Below are positions 7,554-17,099 of a stretch of DNA of 64,000 nucleotides, piece after piece. A program made the position numbers and the translations under genes. The stretch is from CALKAL01 sp051846895 (GTDB taxonomy: Bacteria > Bacillota > Bacilli > Bacillales > Alkalibacillaceae), in NCBI GenBank assembly GCA_051846895.1, contig JBPYCQ010000008.1, positions 62,001 through 126,000 on the forward strand, given 5' to 3'. The stretch's first letter is position 1; every line of letters starts with the position of its first letter. Below the pieces are notes generated by a model. The model had not been told where the DNA came from. It made no database searches and was given only the letters and a program-made list of their open reading frames with translations.

Positions 7554-8498
7554 TTACTTATTTTTTAATACTTTCATAACATTTCTTACAGATTCAGCTG
7601 ATTGGTCTAGGACAGATTTCTCTTCTTCTGTAAGATCTAATTCTAGAATCTTCTCTATACCACTACCACCTAAAATTGTTGGAACTCCTAAATACATATC
7701 ATTGTATCCATATTCCCCTTCGAGATAGGCAATGGCTGGTAAAATTCGGCGTTGATCTTTTAAAATTGCTTCTGCCATTTCTGTTAATGCAGCAGCAGGA
7801 GCGTAATAGGCTGATCCATTTCCTAATAGACCAACAATCTCTCCGCCACCTTTACGTGTACGTTCAACAATTTGTTCTAATCGTTCTTTAGGAATTAATT
7901 TTTCTAAAGGAATTCCACCTGCGTAAGAATAGCGTAACATCGGTACCATATCATCACCATGTCCACCTAACACAAAACCACTAACGTCTTTTACCGATAC
8001 GTTCAACTCTTGTGCAACAAAAGTTCTAAAACGTGCTGTATCTAAAACACCGGATTGTCCAATAACACGGTTTTTAGGAAATCCTGATTCTTTAAAAACA
8101 GTGTACGTCATTGCATCCACCGGGTTAGTTAACACGATGATGAAACAGTCGGGTGAATTCTTTACAATTTCTTTAGTGACTGATTTCATAATTTTAGCAT
8201 TTGTTGCCACTAAGTCATCACGGCTCATTCCAGGTTTTCTCGCGATTCCAGCTGTAATAATAACGACATCAGAATCTTTTGTATCTTCGTAGTCTGATGT
8301 TCCAATGATATTAGCATCAAAACCTTGAACAGGACTTGCTTCAAGCATATCTAATGCTTTACCTTTAGTTGGATCTTCCATATTCGGAATATCAACTAGC
8401 ACAACATCCGCGAGTTCCTTTTGTGCGACCATTAATGCTGTTGTTGCCCCAGTGAATCCAGCACCGATGACAGAAACTTTTTTACGCTTGATTGTCAT
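7554..8498 (-). CDS. mdh: Malate dehydrogenase
   Basis: NAD-dependent malate dehydrogenase of 314 aa, LDH-like type, which oxidises malate to oxaloacetate in the TCA cycle. The Rossmann G-A-G-F-T-G-A-T-T motif is at the N-terminus; the substrate-binding R-K-P-G-M-S-R-D-D-L with its two Arg identifies malate rather than lactate specificity; T-N-P-V-D follows; and the catalytic His is in G-G-H-G-D-D-M. The ATG follows GGAGG. It is the last gene of citZ-icd-mdh, 32 bases after icd, the same order as in B. subtilis. Confidence 0.97.
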   Translation of the reverse strand: MTIKRKKVSVIGAGFTGATTALMVAQKELADVVLVDIPNMEDPTKGKALDMLEASPVQGFDANIIGTSDYEDTKDSDVVIITAGIARKPGMSRDDLVATNAKIMKSVTKEIVKNSPDCFIIVLTNPVDAMTYTVFKESGFPKNRVIGQSGVLDTARFRTFVAQELNVSVKDVSGFVLGGHGDDMVPMLRYSYAGGIPLEKLIPKERLEQIVERTRKGGGEIVGLLGNGSAYYAPAAALTEMAEAILKDQRRILPAIAYLEGEYGYNDMYLGVPTILGGSGIEKILELDLTEEEKSVLDQSAESVRNVMKVLKNK

Positions 8499-8530
8499 GG
8501 GGTCATCCTCCTTGTTTCCTTCAGATTAGA

Positions 8531-9802
8531 TTAGTCCATGTTTTTAATAAGTTCATCAGCGAACTCAGAACATTTAACTTCAGTAGCCCCATCCATTAAG
8601 CGTGCAAAGTCGTATGTTACAACTTTACTTGCGATTGTTTTATCCATTGCTTTAAGAATTAGCTCGCTCGCTTCTCTCCAGCCTAAATGATCAAGCATTA
8701 ATGTACCAGAAAGAATAACTGAAGATGGGTTAACCTTATCAAGACCAGCGTATTTTGGAGCCGTACCATGTGTAGCTTCAAAAATAGCGTGACCAGTCTC
8801 ATAGTTAATATTTGCACCAGGAGCAATTCCAATACCCCCAACTTGAGCAGCAAGCGCATCAGAAATGTAGTCACCGTTTAAATTCATTGTCGCAACAACG
8901 TCAAATTCCTTTGGACGAGTTAAAATTTGTTGTAAGAAAATATCAGCAATCGCATCTTTGACAATGATTTTTCCTGCTGCTTCAGCTTCTGATTGAGCTT
9001 TATCAGCAGCTTCACGGCCTTTTTCTTCAACAATTTTGTCATACTCTGCCCAAGTGAATACTTTATCACCATATTCACGTTCTGCTAGTTCATAGCCCCA
9101 AAGTTTGAAAGCTCCTTCAGTAAATTTCATAATATTACCTTTATGAACTAATGTAACGCTCTTTCTTCCTTCATTTAGAGCATAGTCGATGGCAGAGCGA
9201 ACAAGTCGTTCTGTACCTTCTTTAGATACCGGCTTAATTCCAATACCTGAAGTTTCTGGGAAGCGAATTTTGTGAACTCCCATTTCATCTTGTAGGAATT
9301 TAACTATCTTTTTAACTTCATCTGTTCCTTCTTGCCATTCAACACCAGCATAAATATCTTCAGTGTTTTCACGGAAAATAACCATATCAACATCTTCTGG
9401 ACGTTTGACAGGAGAAGGTACTCCATCAAAATAACGTACTGGACGTAGGCAAGTAAATAAGTCTAGTTCTTGACGTAGCGCAACGTTTAATGAACGGATT
9501 CCGCCTCCAATTGGAGTAGTTAAAGGACCTTTAATTGCAATAAAATATTCGCGAATCGTATCTAAAGTCTCACTTGGTAGCCATTCGCCTGTTTGATTAT
9601 AAGCTTTCTCACCTGCAAGAACTTCTTTCCAAACGATTTTCTTTTCGCCCTTATAAGCTTTCTCAACAGCAGCTTCTAAAACACGTGAAGCGGCAGCCCA
9701 AATGTCAGGACCTGTTCCATCTCCTTCGATAAAAGGAATAATCGGATTGTTTGGTACGTTTAAGTTACCATTTTGTACAGTAATTTTTTCACCTTGAGAC
9801 AT
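8531..9802 (-). CDS. icd: NADP-dependent isocitrate dehydrogenase
   Basis: 423 aa, the same length as B. subtilis Icd; converts isocitrate to 2-oxoglutarate with NADPH formation. The substrate site I-R-S-L-N-V-A-L-R-Q, with the Ser that is phosphorylated in enteric bacteria, is present, as are G-D-G-T-G-P near the start and the N-L-N-G-D-Y-I-S-D metal-binding Asp segment. The frame runs on to 9853, but GGAGG seven bases before ATG 9802 fixes the start. A hairpin lies between citZ and this gene. Confidence 0.97.
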   Translation of the reverse strand: MSQGEKITVQNGNLNVPNNPIIPFIEGDGTGPDIWAAASRVLEAAVEKAYKGEKKIVWKEVLAGEKAYNQTGEWLPSETLDTIREYFIAIKGPLTTPIGGGIRSLNVALRQELDLFTCLRPVRYFDGVPSPVKRPEDVDMVIFRENTEDIYAGVEWQEGTDEVKKIVKFLQDEMGVHKIRFPETSGIGIKPVSKEGTERLVRSAIDYALNEGRKSVTLVHKGNIMKFTEGAFKLWGYELAEREYGDKVFTWAEYDKIVEEKGREAADKAQSEAEAAGKIIVKDAIADIFLQQILTRPKEFDVVATMNLNGDYISDALAAQVGGIGIAPGANINYETGHAIFEATHGTAPKYAGLDKVNPSSVILSGTLMLDHLGWREASELILKAMDKTIASKVVTYDFARLMDGATEVKCSEFADELIKNMD

Positions 9803-9853
9803 GTTATTACCTCCTAAATTACAAATCTTTATGTTGTTTTTAATAAACATCAC

Positions 9854-9876
9854 AAAAGCCGGTAAGCCCGGCTTTT
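9854..9876 (-). terminator. Hairpin between citZ and icd
   Basis: AAAAGCCGG-GCTTA-CCGGCTTTT on the minus strand, a perfect 9-bp stem with a 5-nt loop. The T-run is only four bases, so it may attenuate or protect the citZ message rather than fully stop transcription. Confidence 0.55.
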
Positions 9877-9879
9877 GGT

Positions 9880-10995
9880 TTATCGCTGATCAATTGAAAC
9901 GTATTGTTGTTTGCTTGGCCCAACGTATTCAGCTCTTGGACGAATCAAGCGGTTATTCGCATATTGTTCTAAAATATGTGCTAACCATCCAGATACACGA
10001 CTTACAGCGAAAATTGGTGTAAATAGATCGTGATCAATACCTAAGCTGTGATAAACAGATGCTGAATAGAAATCAACGTTAGCTGGTAAACCTTTTTCGT
10101 TTTTAATATATTCTTCAATTTTAACTGACATGTTGTACCATTTTGGTTCGCCAGTTAACTCTGTTAATTGTCTTGACATTTCTTTCAAATGTTTAGCACG
10201 TGGGTCGCCTTGACGGTATACACGGTGCCCCATGCCCATAATTTTTTCTTTATTAGCAAGTTTTTCTTTAATATAATCAAGTGCTTTATCTTCTTCGCCA
10301 ATTTCAGCTAACATGTTCATCACACGCTCATTCGCTCCACCATGTAAAGGTCCTTTAAGTGCTCCAATTGCTGCTGTGACACCTGAATATACATCAGATA
10401 AAGTCGCTACACAAACACGGGCAGTAAATGTTGATGCATTTAATTCATGGTCAGCATGTAAAACAAGCGCTTTATTAAATGCTTCTACCTCAACTGCTTC
10501 TGGCTCCTTACCATTAAGCATGTATAAGAAGTTCGCAGCAAAACTTAAGTTCTTCTTAGGCGCAACTGGTTCTTCACCATTACGAATACGTGCGAATGCT
10601 GTTACAATAGTAGGCATTTTTGCTTGTAGACGAATCGCTTTACGACGATTTGCTTCTTCTGTCATTTCATCTGCTTCTTCATCATAAAGACCTAACATTG
10701 ATACAGCTGTTCTAAGTGCTGCCATTGGGTGTACTTTCTTCAAGTCATAAGACTTTAAGTGATCAATAACACCTTGAGGTAAATCCATATGATTAGCTAA
10801 ATCTTGTGTTAGCTCATCAAGTTCAGATTTTGTCGGTAACTTTTGATTCCAAAGTAAATAAATAATTTCTTCAAAACTAGAGTTCTCAGCTAGATCATCG
10901 ATGTCGTAACCAACATAAGTTAATTTGTCATCGATGATTGAACTAATTGAGGATTCTGTTGCAACGATACCTTCTAGTCCTTTAGGGTTTGACAT
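9880..10995 (-). CDS. citZ: Citrate synthase
   Basis: Type II-like short citrate synthase of 371 aa (B. subtilis CitZ is 372). It condenses oxaloacetate and acetyl-CoA. The signature G-M-G-H-R-V-Y-R and the substrate-site block G-P-L-H-G-G-A-N carry catalytic His residues, and an Asp follows in the V-D-F-Y-S-A-S-V-Y segment. The ATG follows AAGGAG. It is first of citZ-icd-mdh. No convincing cre or CcpC site could be picked out upstream by eye. Confidence 0.96.
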   Translation of the reverse strand: MSNPKGLEGIVATESSISSIIDDKLTYVGYDIDDLAENSSFEEIIYLLWNQKLPTKSELDELTQDLANHMDLPQGVIDHLKSYDLKKVHPMAALRTAVSMLGLYDEEADEMTEEANRRKAIRLQAKMPTIVTAFARIRNGEEPVAPKKNLSFAANFLYMLNGKEPEAVEVEAFNKALVLHADHELNASTFTARVCVATLSDVYSGVTAAIGALKGPLHGGANERVMNMLAEIGEEDKALDYIKEKLANKEKIMGMGHRVYRQGDPRAKHLKEMSRQLTELTGEPKWYNMSVKIEEYIKNEKGLPANVDFYSASVYHSLGIDHDLFTPIFAVSRVSGWLAHILEQYANNRLIRPRAEYVGPSKQQYVSIDQR

Positions 10996-11194
10996 AAAAT
11001 ATCTCTCTCCTTTTCAATAAATATTCTCCATGGAACATTCATTCGTATGTAGCCTTATTATTACATAAAATATAGTTCTCATCCCAAAGTCCATTATAAA
11101 CAAATTTATTAGGAAAGTGAAATCATACCGATTAAAAAACATAAAACAAACTCATTTTTCATATTAATTAATAAATTGATGTAGGACGAGCTAC

Positions 11195-11668
11195 TTATGT
11201 AAACCAGCGGATGACAGAATCTACAAATTGCATAGCTAAATAAGCGATGCCCGCTCCTATAAGTGGCCCGACAGCAATACCTTTAAAAAATACAATGGCG
11301 ATAATTGTTCCTATAATTAAAGCTACAGTTAAATGTGGGTCATTTGCTAATAAACTCAATCCATCTTTAGCAACATACGCAACAAATATTCCTGATAGTA
11401 ATGCAATCCAACCGTAATATGATTTAACGCTACTTAATAAATGTGAGAAACCAATTTCGCCTGATGCAATTGGTACTAAAACAGCAATCGTAATAATGAC
11501 AACGCCAATAAACAAACCTTTTTCCTCTAAGTATGGAAATACTTTGTCTTCTAGCTGAAACAATTTAATACCTAGCAGTATATAGACTGCGAATAAAATG
11601 GCTTGGTTTTTCGCAATAAAGCCAAGTGCTAATAGAATGAGTAAAAAGATAGTAGACGTATGAAACAT
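11195..11668 (-). CDS. ytwI: UPF0756/DUF441 membrane protein (YtwI)
   Basis: 157-aa integral membrane protein with four or five hydrophobic segments spread over its length and very few charged residues. Size, the N-terminal F-L-L-I-L-L-A-L-G-F-I-A-K-N pattern and position next to citZ and ytvI match YtwI of the UPF0756 family. No function is known. It is transcribed towards citZ and divergent from ytvI. Confidence 0.85.
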   Translation of the reverse strand: MFHTSTIFLLILLALGFIAKNQAILFAVYILLGIKLFQLEDKVFPYLEEKGLFIGVVIITIAVLVPIASGEIGFSHLLSSVKSYYGWIALLSGIFVAYVAKDGLSLLANDPHLTVALIIGTIIAIVFFKGIAVGPLIGAGIAYLAMQFVDSVIRWFT

Positions 11669-11718
11669 GATTTAATCAACCCCCTAAATAAACAACAAGC
11701 GTAGAAAGGGTTCTAAGG

Positions 11719-12813
11719 ATGGCCATTAATTACATAAATCTAATAAAATTAGTAACCTTATCTATTCTTATAGGCTTGATTTGTTACTTTTCGTTTATTT
11801 ATTTGTTCCCTTTTTTAATTGCTTTTGCATTAGCGATTATCATTAATCCGATTGTCAATATTTTGAACAGAAAACTTCATTTAAATCGCAAATTAGCTGT
11901 TTTTACTGTTTTATTAATTATTTTAATTAGTTTTATTACGATCATTACATTCAGTATTATAGAATTTATCCATCTTCTTCAATACTTAACAAAGCATTTA
12001 CCAAGCTTTTTAGAAGACTTTTTTATTATAATCGAACAATTTTTCATGGAAAATTTAGAACGCTTTTACCAATTGTCTACGTCTTTTTTTAGTTCTGTTA
12101 ATCCTGATTCACAGTTGATGATTAAATCAATGTTTACCGAAATGACCGAAAGTCTTAAACAAGTTAGCAAAGAATCAATTATTAACTTCTTACAAGAAAC
12201 GATTAGTTGGCTTTCAAACGTTTTAAAAAGTAGCTATTATTTAGTTTTCATATTAATTGGGGTATTTTTCATTAGTAGTGATGGACCAAAATGGTTAAGT
12301 AACATATTAAATAAACTTCCAGATAGTTATAAGAACTATTATGTTCAAACGAAAAAAGAATTTTCTTCATTAGTAAAAAAATACTTGTTCGCCCAATTAT
12401 TAATTATCTTTATTACTGGTTCAATTGTTTTTATAGTGTTAAACATATTTAAATTATCTCATACACTCGGTATTGCTTTAGTCGTTATGATGTTTGATCT
12501 AATTCCAATAATCGGAATTAGTGCGGTTTTCGTTCCTTGGGTTTTGTATTTGTTTTTTACGAGCCAGTTCGTTCTAACTATTAAAATTTGTTTACTATTC
12601 CTTTTATTAATCATAGTTCGAAACATACTTGAACCTAAATTAATCGGGTCATCAATTGGCGTTCACCCGTTAGGTTTGTTAATAATCTTATTTGTATTTA
12701 TAAAACTCTTTGGATTTTTAGGGTTTATATTAGGGCCAATAGCCGCCGTTAGTTTAAGTGTTCTCATTAAAGTAGGAACTTTGCGAATGATTAAAAATTA
12801 TATACTCAATTAA
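11719..12813 (+). CDS. ytvI: Sporulation membrane protein YtvI (AI-2E transporter family)
   Basis: 364 aa with about eight membrane segments arranged as in the AI-2E transporter/PerM family. The C-terminal block with D-L-I-P-I-I-G and E-P-K-L-I-G is typical. In B. subtilis the orthologue is induced during sporulation; the transported substrate is unknown. The context (ytwI before, fxsA after) is the conserved one. The start is ATG 11719. Its 3' end overlaps that of fxsA by 4 bases tail to tail. Confidence 0.88.
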   Translation: MAINYINLIKLVTLSILIGLICYFSFIYLFPFLIAFALAIIINPIVNILNRKLHLNRKLAVFTVLLIILISFITIITFSIIEFIHLLQYLTKHLPSFLEDFFIIIEQFFMENLERFYQLSTSFFSSVNPDSQLMIKSMFTEMTESLKQVSKESIINFLQETISWLSNVLKSSYYLVFILIGVFFISSDGPKWLSNILNKLPDSYKNYYVQTKKEFSSLVKKYLFAQLLIIFITGSIVFIVLNIFKLSHTLGIALVVMMFDLIPIIGISAVFVPWVLYLFFTSQFVLTIKICLLFLLLIIVRNILEPKLIGSSIGVHPLGLLIILFVFIKLFGFLGFILGPIAAVSLSVLIKVGTLRMIKNYILN

Positions 12814-13205
12814 TATCTTCGGTACACATGGATTTTGCCACTTTTCATCTTTTCTTTAATTATTTGTTGGGTCCATACTTTGATTGGCTTTCTCGTGTAT
12901 GGGATAAGTAATAGGAAGCCTATCGCATCTGTTAAAAACCCAGGAGTAAAAAGAAGAACAGCGCCTATTAATAATGCAATACCATCGAAAATTTCTTCAG
13001 TCGGAACTCTACCGTGCGACATTTCATAGCGCGCACGGTTGAAGATTCCAACCCCTTGATGTTTAGCTATATATCCACCAAGGATTCCTGTTAAAATAAT
13101 TCCAAATAAAACGAACCACACACTAAATACATTGCCCAACCAGACAAATAAGGCTATTTCAATTGCAGATACAATAACAATCAATAAAAATAGGATACGA
13201 AACAT
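12810..13205 (-). CDS. fxsA: FxsA family membrane protein
   Basis: 131-aa inner-membrane protein with two N-terminal membrane segments and further hydrophobic stretches, followed by a basic tail. FxsA overproduction in E. coli relieves exclusion of phage T7 by the F plasmid; its everyday function is unknown. The frame extends to 13220, but GAGGGG lies within that extension and is spaced for ATG 13205. It follows pyk by only 18 bases and is probably cotranscribed with pfkA-pyk. Confidence 0.87.
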   Translation of the reverse strand: MFRILFLLIVIVSAIEIALFVWLGNVFSVWFVLFGIILTGILGGYIAKHQGVGIFNRARYEMSHGRVPTEEIFDGIALLIGAVLLFTPGFLTDAIGFLLLIPYTRKPIKVWTQQIIKEKMKSGKIHVYRRY

Positions 13206-13223
13206 AAGCTTTCCCCTCATCCG

Positions 13224-14978
13224 TTATATGACATTTGTTCGACCTTGGTAAATATTTCCTGTTGCAGGGTCAATCGTGATTTCCTCTCCGTCATGAATAA
13301 GTTCCATCGCATGTTCAACTCCGACGATGACTGGGATACCTAAATTTATCCCAACTACAGCGGCATGACTTGTCAATCCACCTTCTTCAGTAACAATACC
13401 TGAGGCTTTTTCTAAATAAGGTACCATTTCACGATCCGTGTTAGCCGTTACTAAAATATTGCCTTCTTTGAATCTCGATTCTAATTGATCAATATCATTA
13501 GTCACAACAGCTTTTCCTGCTACTCCAATTTTTCCAATTCCTTGTCCTTTAGCAACGACTTGACCTACGACATGAATTTTAATTAAGTTCGTCGTGCCAC
13601 TTTCACCTACCGGAACACCGGCTGTAATAGCAATGCGATCCCCTTGTATGACTAGACCGGTATCTAATGCCTTTTCAACTGCTAGAGCAAGCATTTCATC
13701 CGTTGTTTTTACTTGATGAGCTAAAATAGCATGCACACCCCATACAAGATTTAATTGTCTATTAACGTATTCTTTAGAAGTAACAGCAATAATCGGTGAT
13801 TTCGGACGATATTTAGAGACCATTCTAGCTGTATTTCCACTTTCTGTTGGGGTCAGAATGGCTTCAAGTTGTAAATCCTCAGCTAATGTAGCAACAGAAT
13901 GGCTTATAGCATCTGTGATCGTTAATTCAGAGAGGTTGTTGTTTAATTTTGTTTCATGCTCTACCGTTTTTTCTGTATAGATTGCGATGTTATACATCGT
14001 TTTTACAGATTCAACTGGGTAATCACCCGCTGCTGTTTCACCTGATAACATGATGGCATCGGTTCCGTCATAAATAGCGTTTGCCACATCACTTGCTTCA
14101 GCACGGGTTGGTCTTGGGTTGCGTTGCATTGAATCTAACATTTGTGTAGCAGTAATAACCGGTTTACCTGCTCGATTACATTTTTGAATTAATTTTTTCT
14201 GGATAAACGGTACTTCCTCTGCTGGAATTTCAACACCTAAATCTCCACGTGCTACCATAATACCGTCACTAACATTTATAATTTGGTCAATATTTTCTAC
14301 ACCTTCGCGGTTTTCAATTTTTGGGATAATTTGAATATGCTCTGCTTTATTTTTTTCAAGAAGCTCACGAATTTCTAACACATCTGATGGACGTCTAACG
14401 AATGATGCTGCAATAAAATCAACACCTTGTTCTATTCCAAACAAAATATCTTGAGCATCCTTATCAGTTATTCCCGGAAGATTAACTTTCACATTTGGGA
14501 CGTTAACACCTTTTCTATCTTTAATAACGCCTGCATTTAAAACTTTAGCTTCAATTTCATTATTCTGTTTGTGAATATCTACTACTTCAAGAGCTATTAA
14601 ACCATCATCTAACAAAATTTGATTTCCTTTTTTTACATCATTAATTAGCCCAGGATAATTAATAGAGAATCGTTCATTTGTTCCTTCGACCTCGTTCATA
14701 CTAATAAAGATTGTTTGGTTTTTTTCTAGTTTTGCTTCTCCATCTTTAAATAGATGCGTACGAATTTCAGGTCCTTTCGTGTCAAGTAAGATTGCGATTG
14801 ATTTGTTTGTTTCTCTAGAGGCTTGTCTTATATTTTCTATTCTGTTTTTATGTTCTTCGTGGTCTCCATGTGAAAAATTTAGTCGAGCTACATTCATACC
14901 TGCGTCAATTAGTTGTTTTAGTACATCGACAGACTCAGAAGCAGGTCCGATTGTACATACAATTTTTGTTTTATTCAT
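13224..14978 (-). CDS. pyk: Pyruvate kinase
   Basis: 584 aa (585 in B. subtilis); transfers phosphate from PEP to ADP. The N-terminal T-K-I-V-C-T-I-G-P-A-S, the active-site block with I-P-K-I-E-N-R-E-G and the Mg-binding M-V-A-R-G-D-L-G-V-E are all present. The extra C-terminal domain of about 110 aa resembles the PEP-utiliser phosphohistidine domain (T-S-H-A-A-V at its centre), the Bacillus-type extension. It lies 17 bases after pfkA, forming the standard glycolytic pair. Confidence 0.97.
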   Translation of the reverse strand: MNKTKIVCTIGPASESVDVLKQLIDAGMNVARLNFSHGDHEEHKNRIENIRQASRETNKSIAILLDTKGPEIRTHLFKDGEAKLEKNQTIFISMNEVEGTNERFSINYPGLINDVKKGNQILLDDGLIALEVVDIHKQNNEIEAKVLNAGVIKDRKGVNVPNVKVNLPGITDKDAQDILFGIEQGVDFIAASFVRRPSDVLEIRELLEKNKAEHIQIIPKIENREGVENIDQIINVSDGIMVARGDLGVEIPAEEVPFIQKKLIQKCNRAGKPVITATQMLDSMQRNPRPTRAEASDVANAIYDGTDAIMLSGETAAGDYPVESVKTMYNIAIYTEKTVEHETKLNNNLSELTITDAISHSVATLAEDLQLEAILTPTESGNTARMVSKYRPKSPIIAVTSKEYVNRQLNLVWGVHAILAHQVKTTDEMLALAVEKALDTGLVIQGDRIAITAGVPVGESGTTNLIKIHVVGQVVAKGQGIGKIGVAGKAVVTNDIDQLESRFKEGNILVTANTDREMVPYLEKASGIVTEEGGLTSHAAVVGINLGIPVIVGVEHAMELIHDGEEITIDPATGNIYQGRTNVI

Positions 14979-14995
14979 AAATAAAACCTCCCTTA

Positions 14996-15958
14996 TTAAA
15001 TGGATAGTTGATTTGATAATTGATATAAGTCATCTGAAATGTCATCCTTACGATTAAGCACTTCATTAATATCATGATGAACAAGTTGGTTGTTTTCAAT
15101 CCCAACCATTTTACCACTTAAACCTTTTAGTAAAAGTTCAACTGAATAAGCCCCTAATCGGCTTGCTAAAACGCGGTCATTAGCTGTTGGCGATCCCCCG
15201 CGCTGAGTATGTCCTAAAACTGTTACTCTTGTTTCTAAATTTAATTTTTCTTTAATCATATTGGCATAATCAACAGCACTTCCAACACCTTCAGCAACTA
15301 GTATAATACTGTGACGCTTCCCTCTTTCATGTCCGCGTTGGATTTTTTCAATGACATCGTCGAAATTGACTTTCACTTCTGGAATCAGAATACTTTCTGC
15401 GCCCCCAGCTAAACCCGACCATAAGGCAAGGTCACCTTTATCTCTACCCATTACTTCAATGACATAAATGCGTTCATGTGAGGTTGCTGTATCTCTAATT
15501 TTATCAACCGCTTGAATGACTGTATTTAATGCTGTATCAAACCCAATTGTAAAATCTGTGCCAGGAATATCATTATCAATCGTACCGGGAACACCGATAC
15601 ATGGGAAACCTTTTTCAGTAAGACTCATAGCACCACGAAAAGTACCATCACCACCAACGACAACTAATCCTTCGATTTCGTTCTTTTTCAACTGTTCAAT
15701 CGCTTTTTGCTGGCCTTCATCAGTCATAAATTGCTCAGACCTTGATGAATATAAAATGGTACCACCCTTTTGCAAAATATCTCCAACAGACCCTATATGT
15801 AATTGTTTGATCTCGCCATCTATAAGTCCTTGATACCCATAATAAATACCAAATATCTCCATTTGATTATAAATAGCACTTCTAACAACGGCACGTACAG
15901 CTGCATTCATTCCTGGTGCGTCACCACCACTCGTTAAAACACCAATTCTTTTCAACAT
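14996..15958 (-). CDS. pfkA: 6-phosphofructokinase
   Basis: ATP-dependent phosphofructokinase of 320 aa, the committed step of glycolysis. G-G-D-A-P-G-M-N-A near the N-terminus binds ATP, G-G-D-G-T-F is the second nucleotide motif, and T-I-D-N-D-I-P-G-T-D holds the catalytic Asp. The C-terminal Q-R-G-G-S-P is the substrate loop. GAGGTG precedes both TTG 15961 and ATG 15958; the ATG is chosen. About 175 bases separate it from accA, whose terminator lies in between, so pfkA-pyk likely has its own promoter. Confidence 0.96.
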   Translation of the reverse strand: MLKRIGVLTSGGDAPGMNAAVRAVVRSAIYNQMEIFGIYYGYQGLIDGEIKQLHIGSVGDILQKGGTILYSSRSEQFMTDEGQQKAIEQLKKNEIEGLVVVGGDGTFRGAMSLTEKGFPCIGVPGTIDNDIPGTDFTIGFDTALNTVIQAVDKIRDTATSHERIYVIEVMGRDKGDLALWSGLAGGAESILIPEVKVNFDDVIEKIQRGHERGKRHSIILVAEGVGSAVDYANMIKEKLNLETRVTVLGHTQRGGSPTANDRVLASRLGAYSVELLLKGLSGKMVGIENNQLVHHDINEVLNRKDDISDDLYQLSNQLSI

Positions 15959-16117
15959 CAAGCACCTCGATTCAAAAAAAGTTCTACTTCATATGATACA
16001 ACTTATTATAAGTATTTTGTAATATAATCCATCTTACATTTGTACTAATGCTCCGTTTAATATCCAGTCTAAACATGATATATTTATTCAATATCCGCTT
16101 AAAGTCACTTTAGAAAA

Positions 16118-16142
16118 ATAAATCGGAGCCAAATTAGCTCCG
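16118..16142 (-). terminator. Terminator of accDA, overlapping the accA stop
   Basis: CGGAGC-TAATTTG-GCTCCG on the minus strand includes the accA stop codon in its loop and is followed by a T-rich run. Confidence 0.7.
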
Positions 16143-17099
16143 AACAATTGATGATACTGCACCGATTTTTTGATATTTTCTCCATCTTAAATCTAATAAT
16201 TCACTCTTTGGAAGTTTTGTTAGTTCTTCTAACGATTTAGATATTTTATCTCGGATAAACTGAGCTTGTGAATCAATGTCTCTATGTGCCCCACCTTGAA
16301 TCTCTTCGATGACATCATCAATGATTTCGAGTTCTTTTAAATCATAAGATGTAATTCTCATAGATTCAGCTGCTTTTTGTGCTAGATTTGAATCTTTCCA
16401 CAATAAAGCTGCTGCTCCTTCAGGTGAAATAACTGAGTAAGTTGAATTTTCTAGCATGAATAAACGATCACCAATACTAATCCCTAAAGCGCCACCACTT
16501 CCACCTTCACCAATGACAATACAAATAATCGGAACCGTTAATCCTGCCATTTCTCTTAGATTGCGGGCAATCGCTTCACTTTGGCCTCGTTCTTCAGCAG
16601 CTTTACCTGGGTATGCACCTTTCGTATCAATAAAAGTAATAATAGGTCTATTAAATTTTTCTGCTTGATGCATTAAGCGCAATGCTTTTCGATAACCTTC
16701 TGGATGTGGCATGCCGAAATTTCTACGAATATTATCTTTCGTATCTTTTCCACGTTGGTGTCCTATAATCGTAACAGGGGTCTCTTCAAACTTTGCAATA
16801 CCACCGACAATGGCTTCATCGTCCCCATAGTAACGGTCTCCGTGTAGTTCAACGAAATTAGTAAATATTTTCTCAATATAATCTAATGTTGTTGGTCGTT
16901 CGGCATGTCTTGCCATTTGGACGCGATCCCAAGGGGTCATATTACCGTAAATATCTTTTTCTAATAAGGCTAAACGTTTTTCAAGCTTTTCTATTTCTTC
17001 CGTTAAATCAATTTCGCTATCGTCAGTAAATTTCTTAAGTTCCGCAATCTTTTCGCGAAGTTCAACGACAGGTCTTTCAAAAGGTAAGACATTTTTCAT
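16134..17099 (-). CDS. accA: Acetyl-CoA carboxylase carboxyltransferase subunit alpha
   Basis: 321 aa (325 in B. subtilis). With AccD it transfers the carboxyl group from biotin to acetyl-CoA, giving malonyl-CoA for fatty acid synthesis. The crotonase-like core shows the G-E-G-G-S-G-G-A-L motif and the neighbouring D-T-K-G-A-Y-P-G segment. The N-terminus has the usual helical E-L-x-x-K-I region. Its ATG overlaps the accD stop by one base (TAATG), with GGAGGTGG inside the end of accD, so the two subunits are translationally coupled. Confidence 0.97.
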   Translation of the reverse strand: MKNVLPFERPVVELREKIAELKKFTDDSEIDLTEEIEKLEKRLALLEKDIYGNMTPWDRVQMARHAERPTTLDYIEKIFTNFVELHGDRYYGDDEAIVGGIAKFEETPVTIIGHQRGKDTKDNIRRNFGMPHPEGYRKALRLMHQAEKFNRPIITFIDTKGAYPGKAAEERGQSEAIARNLREMAGLTVPIICIVIGEGGSGGALGISIGDRLFMLENSTYSVISPEGAAALLWKDSNLAQKAAESMRITSYDLKELEIIDDVIEEIQGGAHRDIDSQAQFIRDKISKSLEELTKLPKSELLDLRWRKYQKIGAVSSIVRS